A DNA stretch of 64,000 nucleotides from Paenibacillus athensensis (GTDB taxonomy: Bacteria; Bacillota; Bacilli; Paenibacillales; NBRC-103111), in NCBI RefSeq assembly GCF_004514475.2, contig NZ_MYFO02000001.1, forward strand, positions 248,001-312,000, written 5' to 3'. Under the pieces are notes generated by a model. The model saw only the letters and a list, made by a program, of their open reading frames with translations, made no database searches and was not told the DNA's origin. Shown piece after piece: positions 42,907 to 51,647 of the stretch (the first letter of the stretch is position 1; the number at the start of each line of letters is the position of its first letter). A program made the position numbers and the translations under genes.

Positions 42907-44543
42907 GCCGCCTTCGGGAACGGCTTGTCCGCTTCCACAAATCGGAGGAAGCGGACAAGCCGCAACTTGCGCCGCCGCCGGACGACGGCGGCGAGTGGGC
43001 GCGCGTCGGCGCCGAGCTGTATACGAGCCCGTGGGGCTCGTTCGTGCGTCGGCGACGCGCGTATGGGCCGGACAGCCGGCACGGCCGGCATCGGCTGCGC
43101 GAGCTGGCCGATGTGGCGGCGGAGCTGTCCGCATTTGGCAGCGATGACGCGCCGGCGGTGCGCGCGGAATCGCTGTTGTTTTTCGACACCGAGACGACGG
43201 GGCTCGGTGTCGGGGCCGGCAACGTCCCCTTCATGGTGGGGATCGGCTATGTCGAGCTCGACACGTTTGTCGTCGAGCAGCTGCTGATGCGTAATCCGGC
43301 TGAAGAAGTCGCCATGCTGCGTTATTTGCAGGCGTTGATGGGCCGGTTTACGCATATGGTTTCCTACAATGGCCGAACGTTCGATTGGCCGATTGTGCAA
43401 AGCCGGTTCGTGCTGAACCGGCTGGAGCTGGACGACAGCGAGCTGGAGCAGCTTGACTTTTTGTATCCGTCGCGCAGCTTGTGGCGGTATGTGCTGCCTT
43501 CCTGCAGGCTCAGCAGCGTGGAGGAAGGGCGGCTCGGCTTTGAACGGCTGAACGACGTGCCGGGTTCGATGGCGCCTGCGCTCTATTTTCAATATTTGGC
43601 CGATAAGGACCCTGCTGTACTGGAGGGCGTATTCATCCATAACGAACACGATATTGTATCGATGGCTGCGCTGGCGATTCATTTGGGCAAATGGCTGGGC
43701 GGTCATTTTACGGGCAGCGGCGGAGAGGAACAGGTCTCCAATGAACTGGGCGGCATGGGCGCAGACGAGCTGTACCGCACGGGCGCTTGGCTGGACAAAA
43801 TGGGGCGGTCCGAGCTGTCGCGGTACGTTCTGGATTACTTGTACAGCCGCTTGGGAGCAAATACAGATTCCCCAGCCGGTTGTGAAGAAGGTTTGATGCC
43901 AGTCTGCGAGACAGATGATCAAGCGGCGATTCACGCCAAAACGCTGCTGCTGCTCGCTGGATTCTACAAAAAGGCGGGAGCATACGAGCGGGCTGCTGCC
44001 CTATGGCAGCGGTATGTGCAAACGGGCGGCGGCGGACTTGGGATTGCGCTTGAGCCCTACATTGAGCTGTCCATGCATTATGAGCATCGCGAGAAACAGC
44101 TTCGCCTTGCGCTTCATTACGCGGACGAGGCTTGGCAGCGGCTGCAACGCCGCCGCACCTTGCAGCGGGGCGATCGGTCGAAGCTGGCGGAGGAAGAAGC
44201 GGCGCTACGCAAACGGCTGGAGCGGCTGAGGAAAAAGCTCGACAAGCTCGCTGTACGCAGCGGCAAACCGGCACGCAGACCGGCAGTCGGCGCCAGCAAT
44301 GGGCAAATGCTTGACATATCCAATGGCGGTCCAGCGATTGACGATCGGCAAGGTGCGCCGCAGGGAACGCCGCTGCCAGCAAATCCGGCTGGGAAGCGGT
44401 CTAATCAAGCTGCCGATCCGCTTTGCGGCGACAACACCGCAGGAATCACCGTGCCGGACGAGCAGGCCGGGGGCGCGTCGCCAGCTCGAACGGCCAAACC
44501 GCGCCGCAGCAAGCCCGTTTACGCGATGGACAGCTTGATCTGA
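42903..44543 (+). CDS. mrfB: Exonuclease MrfB (YprB) with C-terminal TPR-like region
   Basis: The partner exonuclease of MrfA. The 546-residue protein has a ribonuclease H-like DEDD nuclease domain: FFDTETTGLG (motif I, about 94-103), VSYNGRTFDWPI (motif II, about 153-164) and HNEHDIVSM (motif III, about 245-253). A helical TPR-like region (about 330-445) follows, and then about 100 residues of low-complexity Ala/Arg/Pro-rich tail. The final 13 codons are part of a tandem duplication that continues past the stop codon. Very GC-rich at the 5' end. Confidence 0.9.
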   Translation: MSRLRERLVRFHKSEEADKPQLAPPPDDGGEWARVGAELYTSPWGSFVRRRRAYGPDSRHGRHRLRELADVAAELSAFGSDDAPAVRAESLLFFDTETTGLGVGAGNVPFMVGIGYVELDTFVVEQLLMRNPAEEVAMLRYLQALMGRFTHMVSYNGRTFDWPIVQSRFVLNRLELDDSELEQLDFLYPSRSLWRYVLPSCRLSSVEEGRLGFERLNDVPGSMAPALYFQYLADKDPAVLEGVFIHNEHDIVSMAALAIHLGKWLGGHFTGSGGEEQVSNELGGMGADELYRTGAWLDKMGRSELSRYVLDYLYSRLGANTDSPAGCEEGLMPVCETDDQAAIHAKTLLLLAGFYKKAGAYERAAALWQRYVQTGGGGLGIALEPYIELSMHYEHREKQLRLALHYADEAWQRLQRRRTLQRGDRSKLAEEEAALRKRLERLRKKLDKLAVRSGKPARRPAVGASNGQMLDISNGGPAIDDRQGAPQGTPLPANPAGKRSNQAADPLCGDNTAGITVPDEQAGGASPARTAKPRRSKPVYAMDSLI

Positions 44544-44735
44544 ACCGCTGCCTGTTCGCTTGACAGCTCTACGACGCGGGCGGGTTACAGATGCGTCCTC
44601 GCTCTACGTCGCAGCAAGCTCGTTTACGCGATGGACAGCTTGATCTGAACCGCTGCCTGTTCGCTTGACAGCTCTACGACGCGGGGTGGGTTACAGATTC
44701 GTCCTTGCTCTACGTCGCAGCAAGCCTCGTTTGCA
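44505..44735 (+). repeat. Tandem duplication of about 105 bp covering the 3' end of mrfB
   Basis: The unit beginning CGCAGCAAGC at 44505 recurs at 44610 and again, partially, at 44716 (periods 105 and 106 bases). Copies one and two differ at only a few positions. The first copy contains the last codons and stop of mrfB; the second repeats them out of use. Confidence 0.85.
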
Positions 44736-44952
44736 CATTTGGACGCTGTTTGTTTCTTGGCATGCTGCACGATGCTGCTCGCTTTGCTTCGAACAACGGT
44801 AGTCACTCCTGAAACGCGATACCGGAACCACAAGACAGCAGTCAAACCCGTTCGCTGCCGCAGGGGTCGCTGCGACAGCCGCTTGGCCGGCTGTTGGTTT
44901 ACATGTACGGGGAAGTGGACATACAAGGTAAAAACGGCAAGGAGTGTCCCGT
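44544..44952. other. Intergenic stretch, mostly duplicated mrfB tail
   Basis: Apart from the duplication (to 44735) I see no gene, terminator or clear promoter in these 409 bases. Frames on both strands are short and lack ribosome sites. Confidence 0.55.
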
Positions 44953-45762
44953 ATGCCCGAGCTTCCCGAGATGGAAACCTATCTTCACCAACTGGCGCCG
45001 CGGATCGGCGGCCGCACGATCAGCGACGTACTGATTACGCGTGAGAAGTCAATCAACGTCACGCCGGAGCAGTTTGCCCAAGCCGTCGCTGGCGCGCGGA
45101 TCACAGCGCTGGAGCGGCGGGCCAAGCATTTACTGTTCCACCTTGACAGCGGTCCGGTGCTGCTGTTGCATTTGATGCTCGGCGGTTCGATATTTTACGG
45201 CACTGAAGCGCAGAAGCCGCAGCGGACCACACAGGTCGTGTTGCGTTTTGGCGAAACCGCCTTGTATTTTATCGGACTGCGGCTCGGCTATTTACATCTG
45301 CATACCCCGGAGGAAGCGGAGCGGCTGCTGGCCAAGCTTGGCCCTGAGCCATTGTCGCCGCAATTCACGTTTGAACGGTTCCAGTCCGTGCTGGCGGGCC
45401 GCAAAGCCAATTTGAAAGCGTCGCTCGTTGATCAAACGTTTCTGTCGGGCATCGGGAACTGCTATTCCGACGAAATTTGTTTTGCCGCAGCGCTGCTGCC
45501 GGCCCGTCGTTTGCCCGATCTTCATCCGGAGGAGACAAGCCGCTTGTACGCCTCCATTGGCACCGTATTGCGCGAAGCGACGCGCTGCGGCGGCTACATG
45601 GACATGCCGCTTTATGCGGGTGATACGCTGACCGGAGGCTTCGATCCGCTATGCCGCGTCTATGATCGTGAGGGTGAGCCGTGCCCGCGCTGCGGAGCCC
45701 CGATTGTCAAAGACGAGATCTCTTCGAAAAAAAGCTTTTATTGTTCGGCTTGTCAGCACTAG
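44953..45762 (+). CDS. Fpg/Nei family DNA glycosylase
   Basis: A base-excision repair glycosylase/AP lyase of 269 residues. Start ATG 44953 is fixed by the catalytic N-terminus: Pro2 and Glu3 in MPELPEMETY. Other marks are the hydrophobic core LLLHLMLGGS, the helix-two-turn-helix region VDQTFLSGIGNCYSDEIC, and the C-terminal zinc finger CPRC...CSAC. Whether it prefers oxidised purines (Fpg/MutM) or pyrimidines (Nei) is open. AAGGAGTG lies upstream. It is followed 13 bases later by an endonuclease IV gene, completing a repair pathway. Confidence 0.92.
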   Translation: MPELPEMETYLHQLAPRIGGRTISDVLITREKSINVTPEQFAQAVAGARITALERRAKHLLFHLDSGPVLLLHLMLGGSIFYGTEAQKPQRTTQVVLRFGETALYFIGLRLGYLHLHTPEEAERLLAKLGPEPLSPQFTFERFQSVLAGRKANLKASLVDQTFLSGIGNCYSDEICFAAALLPARRLPDLHPEETSRLYASIGTVLREATRCGGYMDMPLYAGDTLTGGFDPLCRVYDREGEPCPRCGAPIVKDEISSKKSFYCSACQH

Positions 45763-45775
45763 GGGGCCGATGACG

Positions 45776-46633
45776 ATGTTTATCGGAGCCCATGTCAGCA
45801 CAAAAGCGGGGTATTTGGGCGCAGCCAAAGCGGCACTGCAGGCCGGCGCCAGCGCTTTTCAATATTTTCCGATGAATCCGCGCGCCCTGCGGACGAAATC
45901 GCTTAACGAACGCGATGCGGCAGCATGCGCTGCTTTTTGCCGCGAACACGGATTGCTGTCGATCGGACATGCCCCGTATGCGCTTAATCCTGCCGCCGAC
46001 GCGGAACAACGCGAGCTGATGCGGACTGTACTGATCAGCGCCCTGACGATTGCCGAAGCGTGCGGCTCGGTCGGGTTGGTGGTGCATTTTGGCAAATATC
46101 TTGGAAAAGACCCGTTACAAGGTTATAAAAATATAATACAATTGATCAATCAGGCGCTAGGCGGCTGGCAGGGCCGCTGTTTGCTGCTGTTGGAAAATCA
46201 AGCCGGCGAACGCGGCCATCTCGGCACGGCTATGGAGGAGTTCGTTCAGGTTCGCAAGCTGTGCGAGGAGCCGGAGCGCATCGGCTTTTGCTTTGATACG
46301 TGTCATGCGTTTGCCAGCGGGCTGTGGAGCGGCAACTGGCCAGAGCTTGCGGAACGCGGCGGGGCGCTTGGTTATTTTCAGCATGTCCACGCCGTTCATT
46401 TGAACGACTCGTTGTACGGGGCCGGTTCGCGTCGCGATCGCCATGCCGGAATCGGGACGGGTGAAGTGGGCGAGCGCGCATTTGCCGAGCTGCTGCATTC
46501 CGTTTATTTTCGCAGCATCCCGATTGTGATGGAAACAGCGCCGGGGACGGACGGCACGCATCGCGCGGAAATCGCGCGGGTCAAGGCGTTGGCAGAAGGC
46601 GTGGTGTTAACCTCCAAGCAGCCGGAACGTTAA
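45776..46633 (+). CDS. nfo: Endonuclease IV (AP endonuclease)
   Basis: A 285-residue TIM-barrel enzyme that cuts DNA at abasic sites and trims blocked 3' ends left by Fpg/Nei lyases. It begins MFIGAHVSTKAGYLGAAKAA, typical of Nfo. The three-zinc ligands are spread through HAPYALN, HFGKYLG, LENQAGE, FCFDTCHAFA, HLNDS and the METAPG region near the end. AGGGGG lies about ten bases before ATG 45776; ATG 45770 is an alternative. It directly follows the glycosylase gene, so the two steps of base excision repair are co-transcribed. Confidence 0.92.
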   Translation: MFIGAHVSTKAGYLGAAKAALQAGASAFQYFPMNPRALRTKSLNERDAAACAAFCREHGLLSIGHAPYALNPAADAEQRELMRTVLISALTIAEACGSVGLVVHFGKYLGKDPLQGYKNIIQLINQALGGWQGRCLLLLENQAGERGHLGTAMEEFVQVRKLCEEPERIGFCFDTCHAFASGLWSGNWPELAERGGALGYFQHVHAVHLNDSLYGAGSRRDRHAGIGTGEVGERAFAELLHSVYFRSIPIVMETAPGTDGTHRAEIARVKALAEGVVLTSKQPER

Positions 46634-46777
46634 GCGCAAGCTGTGGTTTGAACCGGCCCCCTAGGGGGAGTGCCGTCTGTATAACAGAGGTTAGGCCATA
46701 CGTACCGCTGGTTGAGCGGAACGCCGCGTCGCGGCCGACGGCAAAGGCCAGATTAATCGGAGAGGGGCGCGGAGCCA

Positions 46778-47113
46778 ATGATTCATGTTTTTTTGGACGA
46801 TTTGCGTCCGTGTCCGCGCGGCTTTGTGTGGGCCAAAAACGTTGGGGAATGCCAACTGCTGCTGGCCGAATGCGAGGTCGACGTGCTATCGCTGGATCAT
46901 GATTTGGGCGACCCGGCGGAATCCGGCATGGACGTTGTGCGCTGGCTGATCGCCGAGCGGCGGTTCCCGAAGCGGCTCTATTTGCATTCGTCAAGCAGGG
47001 AAGCGCGTATGCGCATGTACCAGATGCTGTATGCAGCCAAGCCCGAGACCATGCAGCTTCAGGCGACGCCTGTGCCCGAAGAGCTGCTGCGGGAGCTGGC
47101 CCGGGCCGAATAG
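46778..47113 (+). CDS. Cyclic-phosphate processing receiver-domain protein
   Basis: A 111-residue single-domain protein that matches the receiver-like family in phage and bacteria thought to act on cyclic phosphates. Key segments are VFLDDLRPCPRGFVWAKN (4-21, split as DDLRPCP and WAKN motifs) and LSLDHDLGDP (about 38-47) with an aspartate cluster, then GMDVVRWL. No output domain is present. AGAGGGGCG precedes ATG 46778. The true activity is unproven in this family. It stands before an ABC ATPase gene with a 37-base gap. Confidence 0.75.
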   Translation: MIHVFLDDLRPCPRGFVWAKNVGECQLLLAECEVDVLSLDHDLGDPAESGMDVVRWLIAERRFPKRLYLHSSSREARMRMYQMLYAAKPETMQLQATPVPEELLRELARAE

Positions 47114-47150
47114 CCGCAGGCTTTTTGCAGGAAAAAAGGAGAGGTGCAGC

Positions 47151-47921
47151 GTGATTCATTTATCGGATATTCATTTTATTCGCGGCGACCGGCATATTTT
47201 GCAGGATGTCGAGCTACATATTCAGGAAGGCGAGCATTGGGTGCTGCTTGGACGCAACGGCTCGGGCAAAACGACGCTGCTGGAGCTGATGAACGGCTAT
47301 GAGTTCCCGTCCAGCGGCAAGGTGGAGGTGCTCGGTAACCGATACGGTCAATGCGATGTGCGCGAAGTGCGCAAGCGCATCGGTTATATCAGCCAATCGC
47401 TGATGGAAAAGCTGAATTTGTCCGATCCGGTGTGGGAGGTTGTGGCGACGGGCGAATACGCTTTTTTGCGTTTTTATCAGGAAATTCCGCAGGCGGTCAA
47501 AGACAAGGCGCTGAACATGCTGAATCAGGTGCGCATCGGCCACTTGGCCGGGCAGCCGCTGGGCACGTTGTCGCAAGGCGAACGCAAAAAGGTGATGCTG
47601 GCCCGCTCGCTGATGATGGCGCCGGCTATTTTGATTTTGGACGAGCCTGCGGCCGGTCTTGATTTGTACGAGCGCGAGCGCTTTTTGCAGGACGTTAACA
47701 ATTTGAGCAAGCAACAAATGACCGTGGTGTATGTGACCCATCATTTGGAGGAAATTATCCCGTTATTTACGCACGTGGCGATTATCGAGCAAGGCCGGAT
47801 TATTGCTGCCGGTCCCAAGGCCGAGGTGCTCACAACCGCGCATCTGCGCCAGGCTTTTGAAGTCGAGGTGCAATTGGAATGGTTTCAGGACCGTCCGTGG
47901 ATGAAAGTGGTTCAATCTTGA
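47151..47921 (+). CDS. ABC transporter ATP-binding protein (YlmA-like)
   Basis: A 256-residue ABC ATPase with Walker A GRNGSGKTT (about 35-43), signature LSQGERKKV, Walker B ILILDEPAAGLD and switch histidine in VTHHLEEI. It resembles Bacillus YlmA and the ModF-like stand-alone ATPases. No permease or binding protein gene is nearby, so it may not be a transporter subunit. It starts at GTG 47151 with AAAGGAGAGGTG upstream, and the next gene starts 23 bases after its stop. Confidence 0.88.
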   Translation: MIHLSDIHFIRGDRHILQDVELHIQEGEHWVLLGRNGSGKTTLLELMNGYEFPSSGKVEVLGNRYGQCDVREVRKRIGYISQSLMEKLNLSDPVWEVVATGEYAFLRFYQEIPQAVKDKALNMLNQVRIGHLAGQPLGTLSQGERKKVMLARSLMMAPAILILDEPAAGLDLYERERFLQDVNNLSKQQMTVVYVTHHLEEIIPLFTHVAIIEQGRIIAAGPKAEVLTTAHLRQAFEVEVQLEWFQDRPWMKVVQS

Positions 47922-47944
47922 TTGGTGGAGAAAAGGAAGCAGCG

Positions 47945-48976
47945 ATGATGACAAAAGCAACCTGTATCGGGACGGCGAATCGCGGATTTGCCCAATATGC
48001 GCAAGAGGAAATCCGGCGGCTGGTGCCTTCGGCGCGTTTTGTCGCGCTGGTGCCGACTGAAATATTTTTGTGTGAAGCGGAAGGGACGACAGAGGAGCTG
48101 CTGGGGGCAATCGGCCGGCAGGAACCGATGTTTTTGCGCCATGTGCAGCCGGTGGACCGGGTATGGGAGCTGACGCGCACGGACGACGACTTGCACGCGC
48201 TTCAACGCTGGTTGGCAGAAAGCAGAACGTTTGGTCAGGGCGAGCGTGTAGCCGTGCAAATGCGCAAGGACGAAAAAGCCAATGTGCCTTATACGCCGTT
48301 TGCTGTGAAGTCGGCGCTCGATGAAACGCTCAAGACGGTATACGGAGCCGAGCCGGTTGTTCAGCAAGCGCAGCGGATCGTGTCCGTATTTGCTTGCGGA
48401 GACAAGCTGTATGCGGGCCTTTCCACGCCTGCGGCGAACTTGTCCGACTGGTCGGGCGGCGCGATCCGCTTCCATAAGGAAGACGATCAAATATCGCGGG
48501 CCAAATTCAAGCTGCTGGAAGCCGAGCAGCGGTTTGCGCTCGATTTTGGCCGTTTCCGCCATGCGCTTGACGTCGGCGCAGCACCGGGCGGCTGGACTTC
48601 TTTTTTGCTGGAAAAAGGAATGAAGGTCACGGCCATTGATCCGGCTGCGATGCATCCGAGTCTGGTGCGCCACCCGCAGCTGACGATTCACCGCAAAAAT
48701 GCTGCCGAGGTCAAGCTTAAAAGCGGCGAGTTCGATCTGCTTGTCTGTGACATGAGCTGGAGTCCGCGCCAGATGGGCCGGCTCGTGCTCGATTTGCTGG
48801 ATGCGCTCAAGCCTGGCGGCACCGCGATCATCACGGTCAAGCTGATGCACAAAAAACCGTTTCAGACCGTGCGCGAGCTGCTGGAAACGTTTGAGAATCG
48901 GCTGCAACTGGTGCAGGCCAAGCAGCTTTTTCACAATCGTGAAGAACTGACCTTGTATTTGCAGAAGCTGTGGTAG
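47945..48976 (+). CDS. FtsJ-type RNA 2'-O-methyltransferase, RlmM-like
   Basis: A 343-residue SAM-dependent methyltransferase. The N-terminal half contains a THUMP-like region; the catalytic core has ALDVGAAPGGWTSFLLEKG (about 202-220, SAM-binding motif I), CDMSWSPRQMG, and the lysines SRAKFKLLEAE and ITVKLMHKKP expected for the K-D-K-E tetrad. Escherichia coli RlmM modifies C2498 of 23S rRNA; this one is similar in layout but its target is not certain. AAGGAAG precedes ATG 47945. Confidence 0.82.
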   Translation: MMTKATCIGTANRGFAQYAQEEIRRLVPSARFVALVPTEIFLCEAEGTTEELLGAIGRQEPMFLRHVQPVDRVWELTRTDDDLHALQRWLAESRTFGQGERVAVQMRKDEKANVPYTPFAVKSALDETLKTVYGAEPVVQQAQRIVSVFACGDKLYAGLSTPAANLSDWSGGAIRFHKEDDQISRAKFKLLEAEQRFALDFGRFRHALDVGAAPGGWTSFLLEKGMKVTAIDPAAMHPSLVRHPQLTIHRKNAAEVKLKSGEFDLLVCDMSWSPRQMGRLVLDLLDALKPGGTAIITVKLMHKKPFQTVRELLETFENRLQLVQAKQLFHNREELTLYLQKLW

Positions 48977-49009
48977 AGGATCAACGGCCGAGAAAATAGT
49001 AAAAAAAGG

Positions 49010-49037
49010 TTGAATTTCCATTTTATTATGTTATACT
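49010..49037 (+). promoter_or_regulatory. Promoter before the Tad-type pilus operon
   Basis: TTGAAT (49010-49015), 16-base spacer, TATACT (49032-49037). A terminator hairpin follows within 30 bases. Confidence 0.6.
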
Positions 49038-49062
49038 TGAGGTAATTCAATCAAACAAGCGG

Positions 49063-49114
49063 AAGCACCGCTGAATCGGAACTGCATGTTCCGGCTCGGC
49101 GCGTGCTTTTTTTG
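49063..49114 (+). terminator. Leader terminator (possible attenuator) before the Tad-type operon
   Basis: AAGCACCGC pairs with GCGCGTGCTT, with an inner GGAAC-TGCAT-GTTCC hairpin, followed by eight T. It lies between the promoter at 49010 and the first gene at 49133, so it either attenuates the operon or ends a short leader RNA; it may also stop read-through from upstream. Confidence 0.65.
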
Positions 49115-49132
49115 TTTGCCAAGGAGGGAGAT

Positions 49133-49231
49133 ATGAAGCAGGAACAACGGACGCTGATCGCAACCGCAGCGGCGCTGCTGGCAGGTGTATGGCTTGCCGC
49201 CGCATTGTTAGTGGAATTTTATCACCAATAA
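49133..49231 (+). CDS. Small membrane peptide, 32 aa
   Basis: A 32-residue peptide with one hydrophobic segment (about 8-27), starting at ATG 49133 behind AAGGAGGGAG and ending just before the ribosome site of the TadZ-like gene. It may be a real small membrane protein or a leader peptide that couples translation to the operon. No family recognised. Confidence 0.55.
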   Translation: MKQEQRTLIATAAALLAGVWLAAALLVEFYHQ

Positions 49232-49241
49232 GGAGGCTTGT

Positions 49242-50381
49242 ATGGGCAAAATAGAGCTGCTGCTGCTCGACGAGGACGAGCTGTATGGAGAAAGATTGGC
49301 CCTGTGCGCGGAACGCCCTGAGTTCGCTGCCCGCGTGCGGGTGCGCCTCTTTACACGAATGGAACAGGTCGAGCTGTGGTTGGCCGGAGCGGGGAACCGC
49401 GGTCAAATAATGCTGGCGGTTTCCGACGAATTTTATCATTTGGCACGCAAGGTATGCGCCGATGTCCGTGCAGCGGTAATTAGCGAATCGTTTGCCGGCT
49501 GCGGTAGCGATGAGGGCTTGCTTGTGCTGTACAAGTTCAGGCCGTTGCATGAAATCGTCGGTGAGCTGCTTGCGTATTTTGAACAGGCTCCGGGAAAGGC
49601 CGTCGCCGTTCCTGTGCATCGGAGTCAAATATTGACGGTGTATTCAGCAGTCGGAGGCAGCGGGAAAACGACCACGGCGCTGCATGTGGCGCAATGGCTG
49701 GCTTTTCGCGGGCAGCGCGTGTTTTATCTCGGCTTCGAGCCTTCAGCTGCGATTGACCGTCAGCTGCACGGCGAACAGCCGTCCCGTTATACGGAGCTGA
49801 TGCAGCTGGCTGCGCAAATGCCGCCAGGTCAATTAGCGGTACAACTGGAGCGCATGAAGTCGCATGCACCGCTGCTGGGCATCGACTTTATAGCGCCGTC
49901 GGCCGCTGTGAAAAGCTCGTTCGACGTCGGCGGGCAGGAGGTACGCTGCTTGTTGGAAGCGCTGCTCGCTTTGAACAGCTATGAATGCATCATCGTGGAT
50001 ACGGACAGCTCGCTGCACCCGCGCGTGCGGACGGCATTAGACATGAGCGACGCCGTCTGGTGGCTTGTGCTTGACGATTTCAGCTGTCTGCACAAAACCG
50101 GAACCTACCGCAAGCTGCTGCCGCCACTAAAAAATGTGCGTTTTGTCGTCAATCAGTTTATGGGCGAATGCTTTAACGAATTTGAGCGGCACGATGTGCC
50201 GATTAGCGGTATATTGCCCTATATGCCGCAGTGGAAAAACGCGGAGCCAACCGAAGCGAATTTCGCGGACAGTCCGTTTGCCCAGCGGGTTCACCAATTG
50301 TACGCAGCGATGATGTTCGAAGCGCTGGACAAATATGAAGGGCAGGGCGAATCGGTTCGACTTGGCCATGCAAAGGGATAG
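49242..50381 (+). CDS. TadZ/CpaE-like pilus-localisation ATPase
   Basis: A 379-residue protein with a degenerate receiver-like N-terminal domain (about 1-125) and a MinD/ParA-type ATPase domain: deviant Walker A VGGSGKTTTALHVA (about 136-149) and the DTDS/ADP-sensing region CIIVDTDSSLHPRVR (about 248-262). CpaE/TadZ proteins direct Flp pilus machinery to its site at the membrane. It is the first long gene of an operon with Flp1-, TadE- and TadG-like genes. CAATAAGGAGG precedes the ATG. Confidence 0.85.
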   Translation: MGKIELLLLDEDELYGERLALCAERPEFAARVRVRLFTRMEQVELWLAGAGNRGQIMLAVSDEFYHLARKVCADVRAAVISESFAGCGSDEGLLVLYKFRPLHEIVGELLAYFEQAPGKAVAVPVHRSQILTVYSAVGGSGKTTTALHVAQWLAFRGQRVFYLGFEPSAAIDRQLHGEQPSRYTELMQLAAQMPPGQLAVQLERMKSHAPLLGIDFIAPSAAVKSSFDVGGQEVRCLLEALLALNSYECIIVDTDSSLHPRVRTALDMSDAVWWLVLDDFSCLHKTGTYRKLLPPLKNVRFVVNQFMGECFNEFERHDVPISGILPYMPQWKNAEPTEANFADSPFAQRVHQLYAAMMFEALDKYEGQGESVRLGHAKG

Positions 50382-50396
50382 AAGGGAGCAAAGCCT

Positions 50397-50627
50397 ATGG
50401 CGAAATATGCGACAGCCGTGCGTTTTTTTAAAGAAGAAGACGGTTTGGGAACGCTGGAAATGCTGTTGATTATTGCAGTGCTGGTAGCGATTGCGATTGT
50501 TTTTCGTAAATGGATTTTAGCGTGGTTTCAAAAGCTGCTTGGCGACGCCAACAGCGATCTGCAAAACAACGGCAGCGTGCCCGTGTGTGTGCCGGGACCG
50601 ACCGTGAGCTGTGAACCGGCTCATTAA
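50397..50627 (+). CDS. Flp1-like type IVb pilin
   Basis: A 76-residue pilin candidate. The motif EEDGLGTLEMLLIIAVLV contains a class III prepilin site: cleavage after DG would leave LGTLE with Glu at +5, followed by a hydrophobic helix and a short amphipathic part. The C-terminal tail carries two cysteines (VPVCVPGPTVSCEP), which could form a disulfide outside the cell. The end overlaps the next gene by 17 bases. The A24 peptidase at 54307 should process it. Confidence 0.85.
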   Translation: MAKYATAVRFFKEEDGLGTLEMLLIIAVLVAIAIVFRKWILAWFQKLLGDANSDLQNNGSVPVCVPGPTVSCEPAH

Positions 50628-51627
50628 GACAGCTTGCCGTTTTTTCTGTAGCAAGGACGGACGTATCCTGCTGGAAACGGGACTTATGATGCCGATCTTA
50701 TTGCTGCTGACGCTTGCCGTGGTGTTTGGCGGCTTGGGGATCTACAAGCAATGGGAGGCGGGAGCGTTGGCGCAAACTGCTGCCGAACGGCTGGCCTATG
50801 CGTGGAATAGCAGCGCTAAAGACCTGCTTGCCGGTCGTTTCGATCCGGCTGTGAGCGATGGCTTGTACTGGCGCTGGACAGATGATCTGGCAGATGATCC
50901 GTTCGGTCGCTCTCTGGGGACGGCACTAACTCTGCAGATGGAGCTGCCGGCAGCCACGCTGCCCACGCCTATGGCCTTGCCAGCGGCAAAGCTGGCTAGA
51001 GCAGCAATGCTCGTCGCACCTGCGGGCATGGCGGGGAACGTGCTATATCGAAACGCCGGCTTGCAGCAGCGGACCGTTGTCGTGAGCTTGCACACACGGT
51101 TTCCGCTCTCGAAAAACATCGATCAGCTTGTAGGACGCAATGATCTGTCCGGGCAAGGTACAGCGCATGTGGTGGACCCGGTAGAGCTGATCCGCTTGAT
51201 CGATATGAACCGCACTTATGTTCCTCAGCTGCCGGCATCGCTGACGCTGGAGGCGGCCAAGCGTCTTTGGGTGGAGCCTGGCAAATCTTTGGCCGACGAA
51301 ACGCCTTTCATTCGTTCTGAGGCGCAAGCCGCCGCTTATTTGCGAAAGCTCGTTGCGGGCGAGCAGCGTGTGCTGACCGTTTCCGGCGATCAACGCCGCG
51401 TTGCTGATGCGTTTGACGCGCAAGCGGGAATCGCGCACATGGCTTTTTACACCTTTAGCGAAAAGCAGCTGCGCAGCGTGCAGCTGGTCAAAGACGCATC
51501 GCTCCTGCAAAGCGGCCAAGCAATCAATGGAATCGTCTGGCATTTTTTTCATCCCGTTCAGCTTCCCTCCGCTGCGCTTCGCCGGGATTTGGCAGCAGTC
51601 GGCATCGCCGTCGTGATTCATCCATAA
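50611..51627 (+). CDS. TadE-like pseudopilin, large
   Basis: A 338-residue protein with SKDGRILLETGLMMPILLLL (about 14-33): cleavage after DG gives RILLE with Glu at +5 and a hydrophobic stretch, as in TadE pseudopilins. The extracellular part is long and shows no domain I know. It starts at GTG 50611 inside the end of the pilin gene, a sign of translational coupling. It may be a minor component or assembly factor of the Flp pilus. Confidence 0.72.
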   Translation: MNRLIKTACRFFCSKDGRILLETGLMMPILLLLTLAVVFGGLGIYKQWEAGALAQTAAERLAYAWNSSAKDLLAGRFDPAVSDGLYWRWTDDLADDPFGRSLGTALTLQMELPAATLPTPMALPAAKLARAAMLVAPAGMAGNVLYRNAGLQQRTVVVSLHTRFPLSKNIDQLVGRNDLSGQGTAHVVDPVELIRLIDMNRTYVPQLPASLTLEAAKRLWVEPGKSLADETPFIRSEAQAAAYLRKLVAGEQRVLTVSGDQRRVADAFDAQAGIAHMAFYTFSEKQLRSVQLVKDASLLQSGQAINGIVWHFFHPVQLPSAALRRDLAAVGIAVVIHP

Positions 51628-51647
51628 CCGTTAAAAGGGGTGATGCG

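Noticed and set aside
40807-43134. A 775-codon open frame on the minus strand opposite mrfA
   Set aside because: Shadow of MrfA; Arg/Gln/His-rich composition without any domain pattern.
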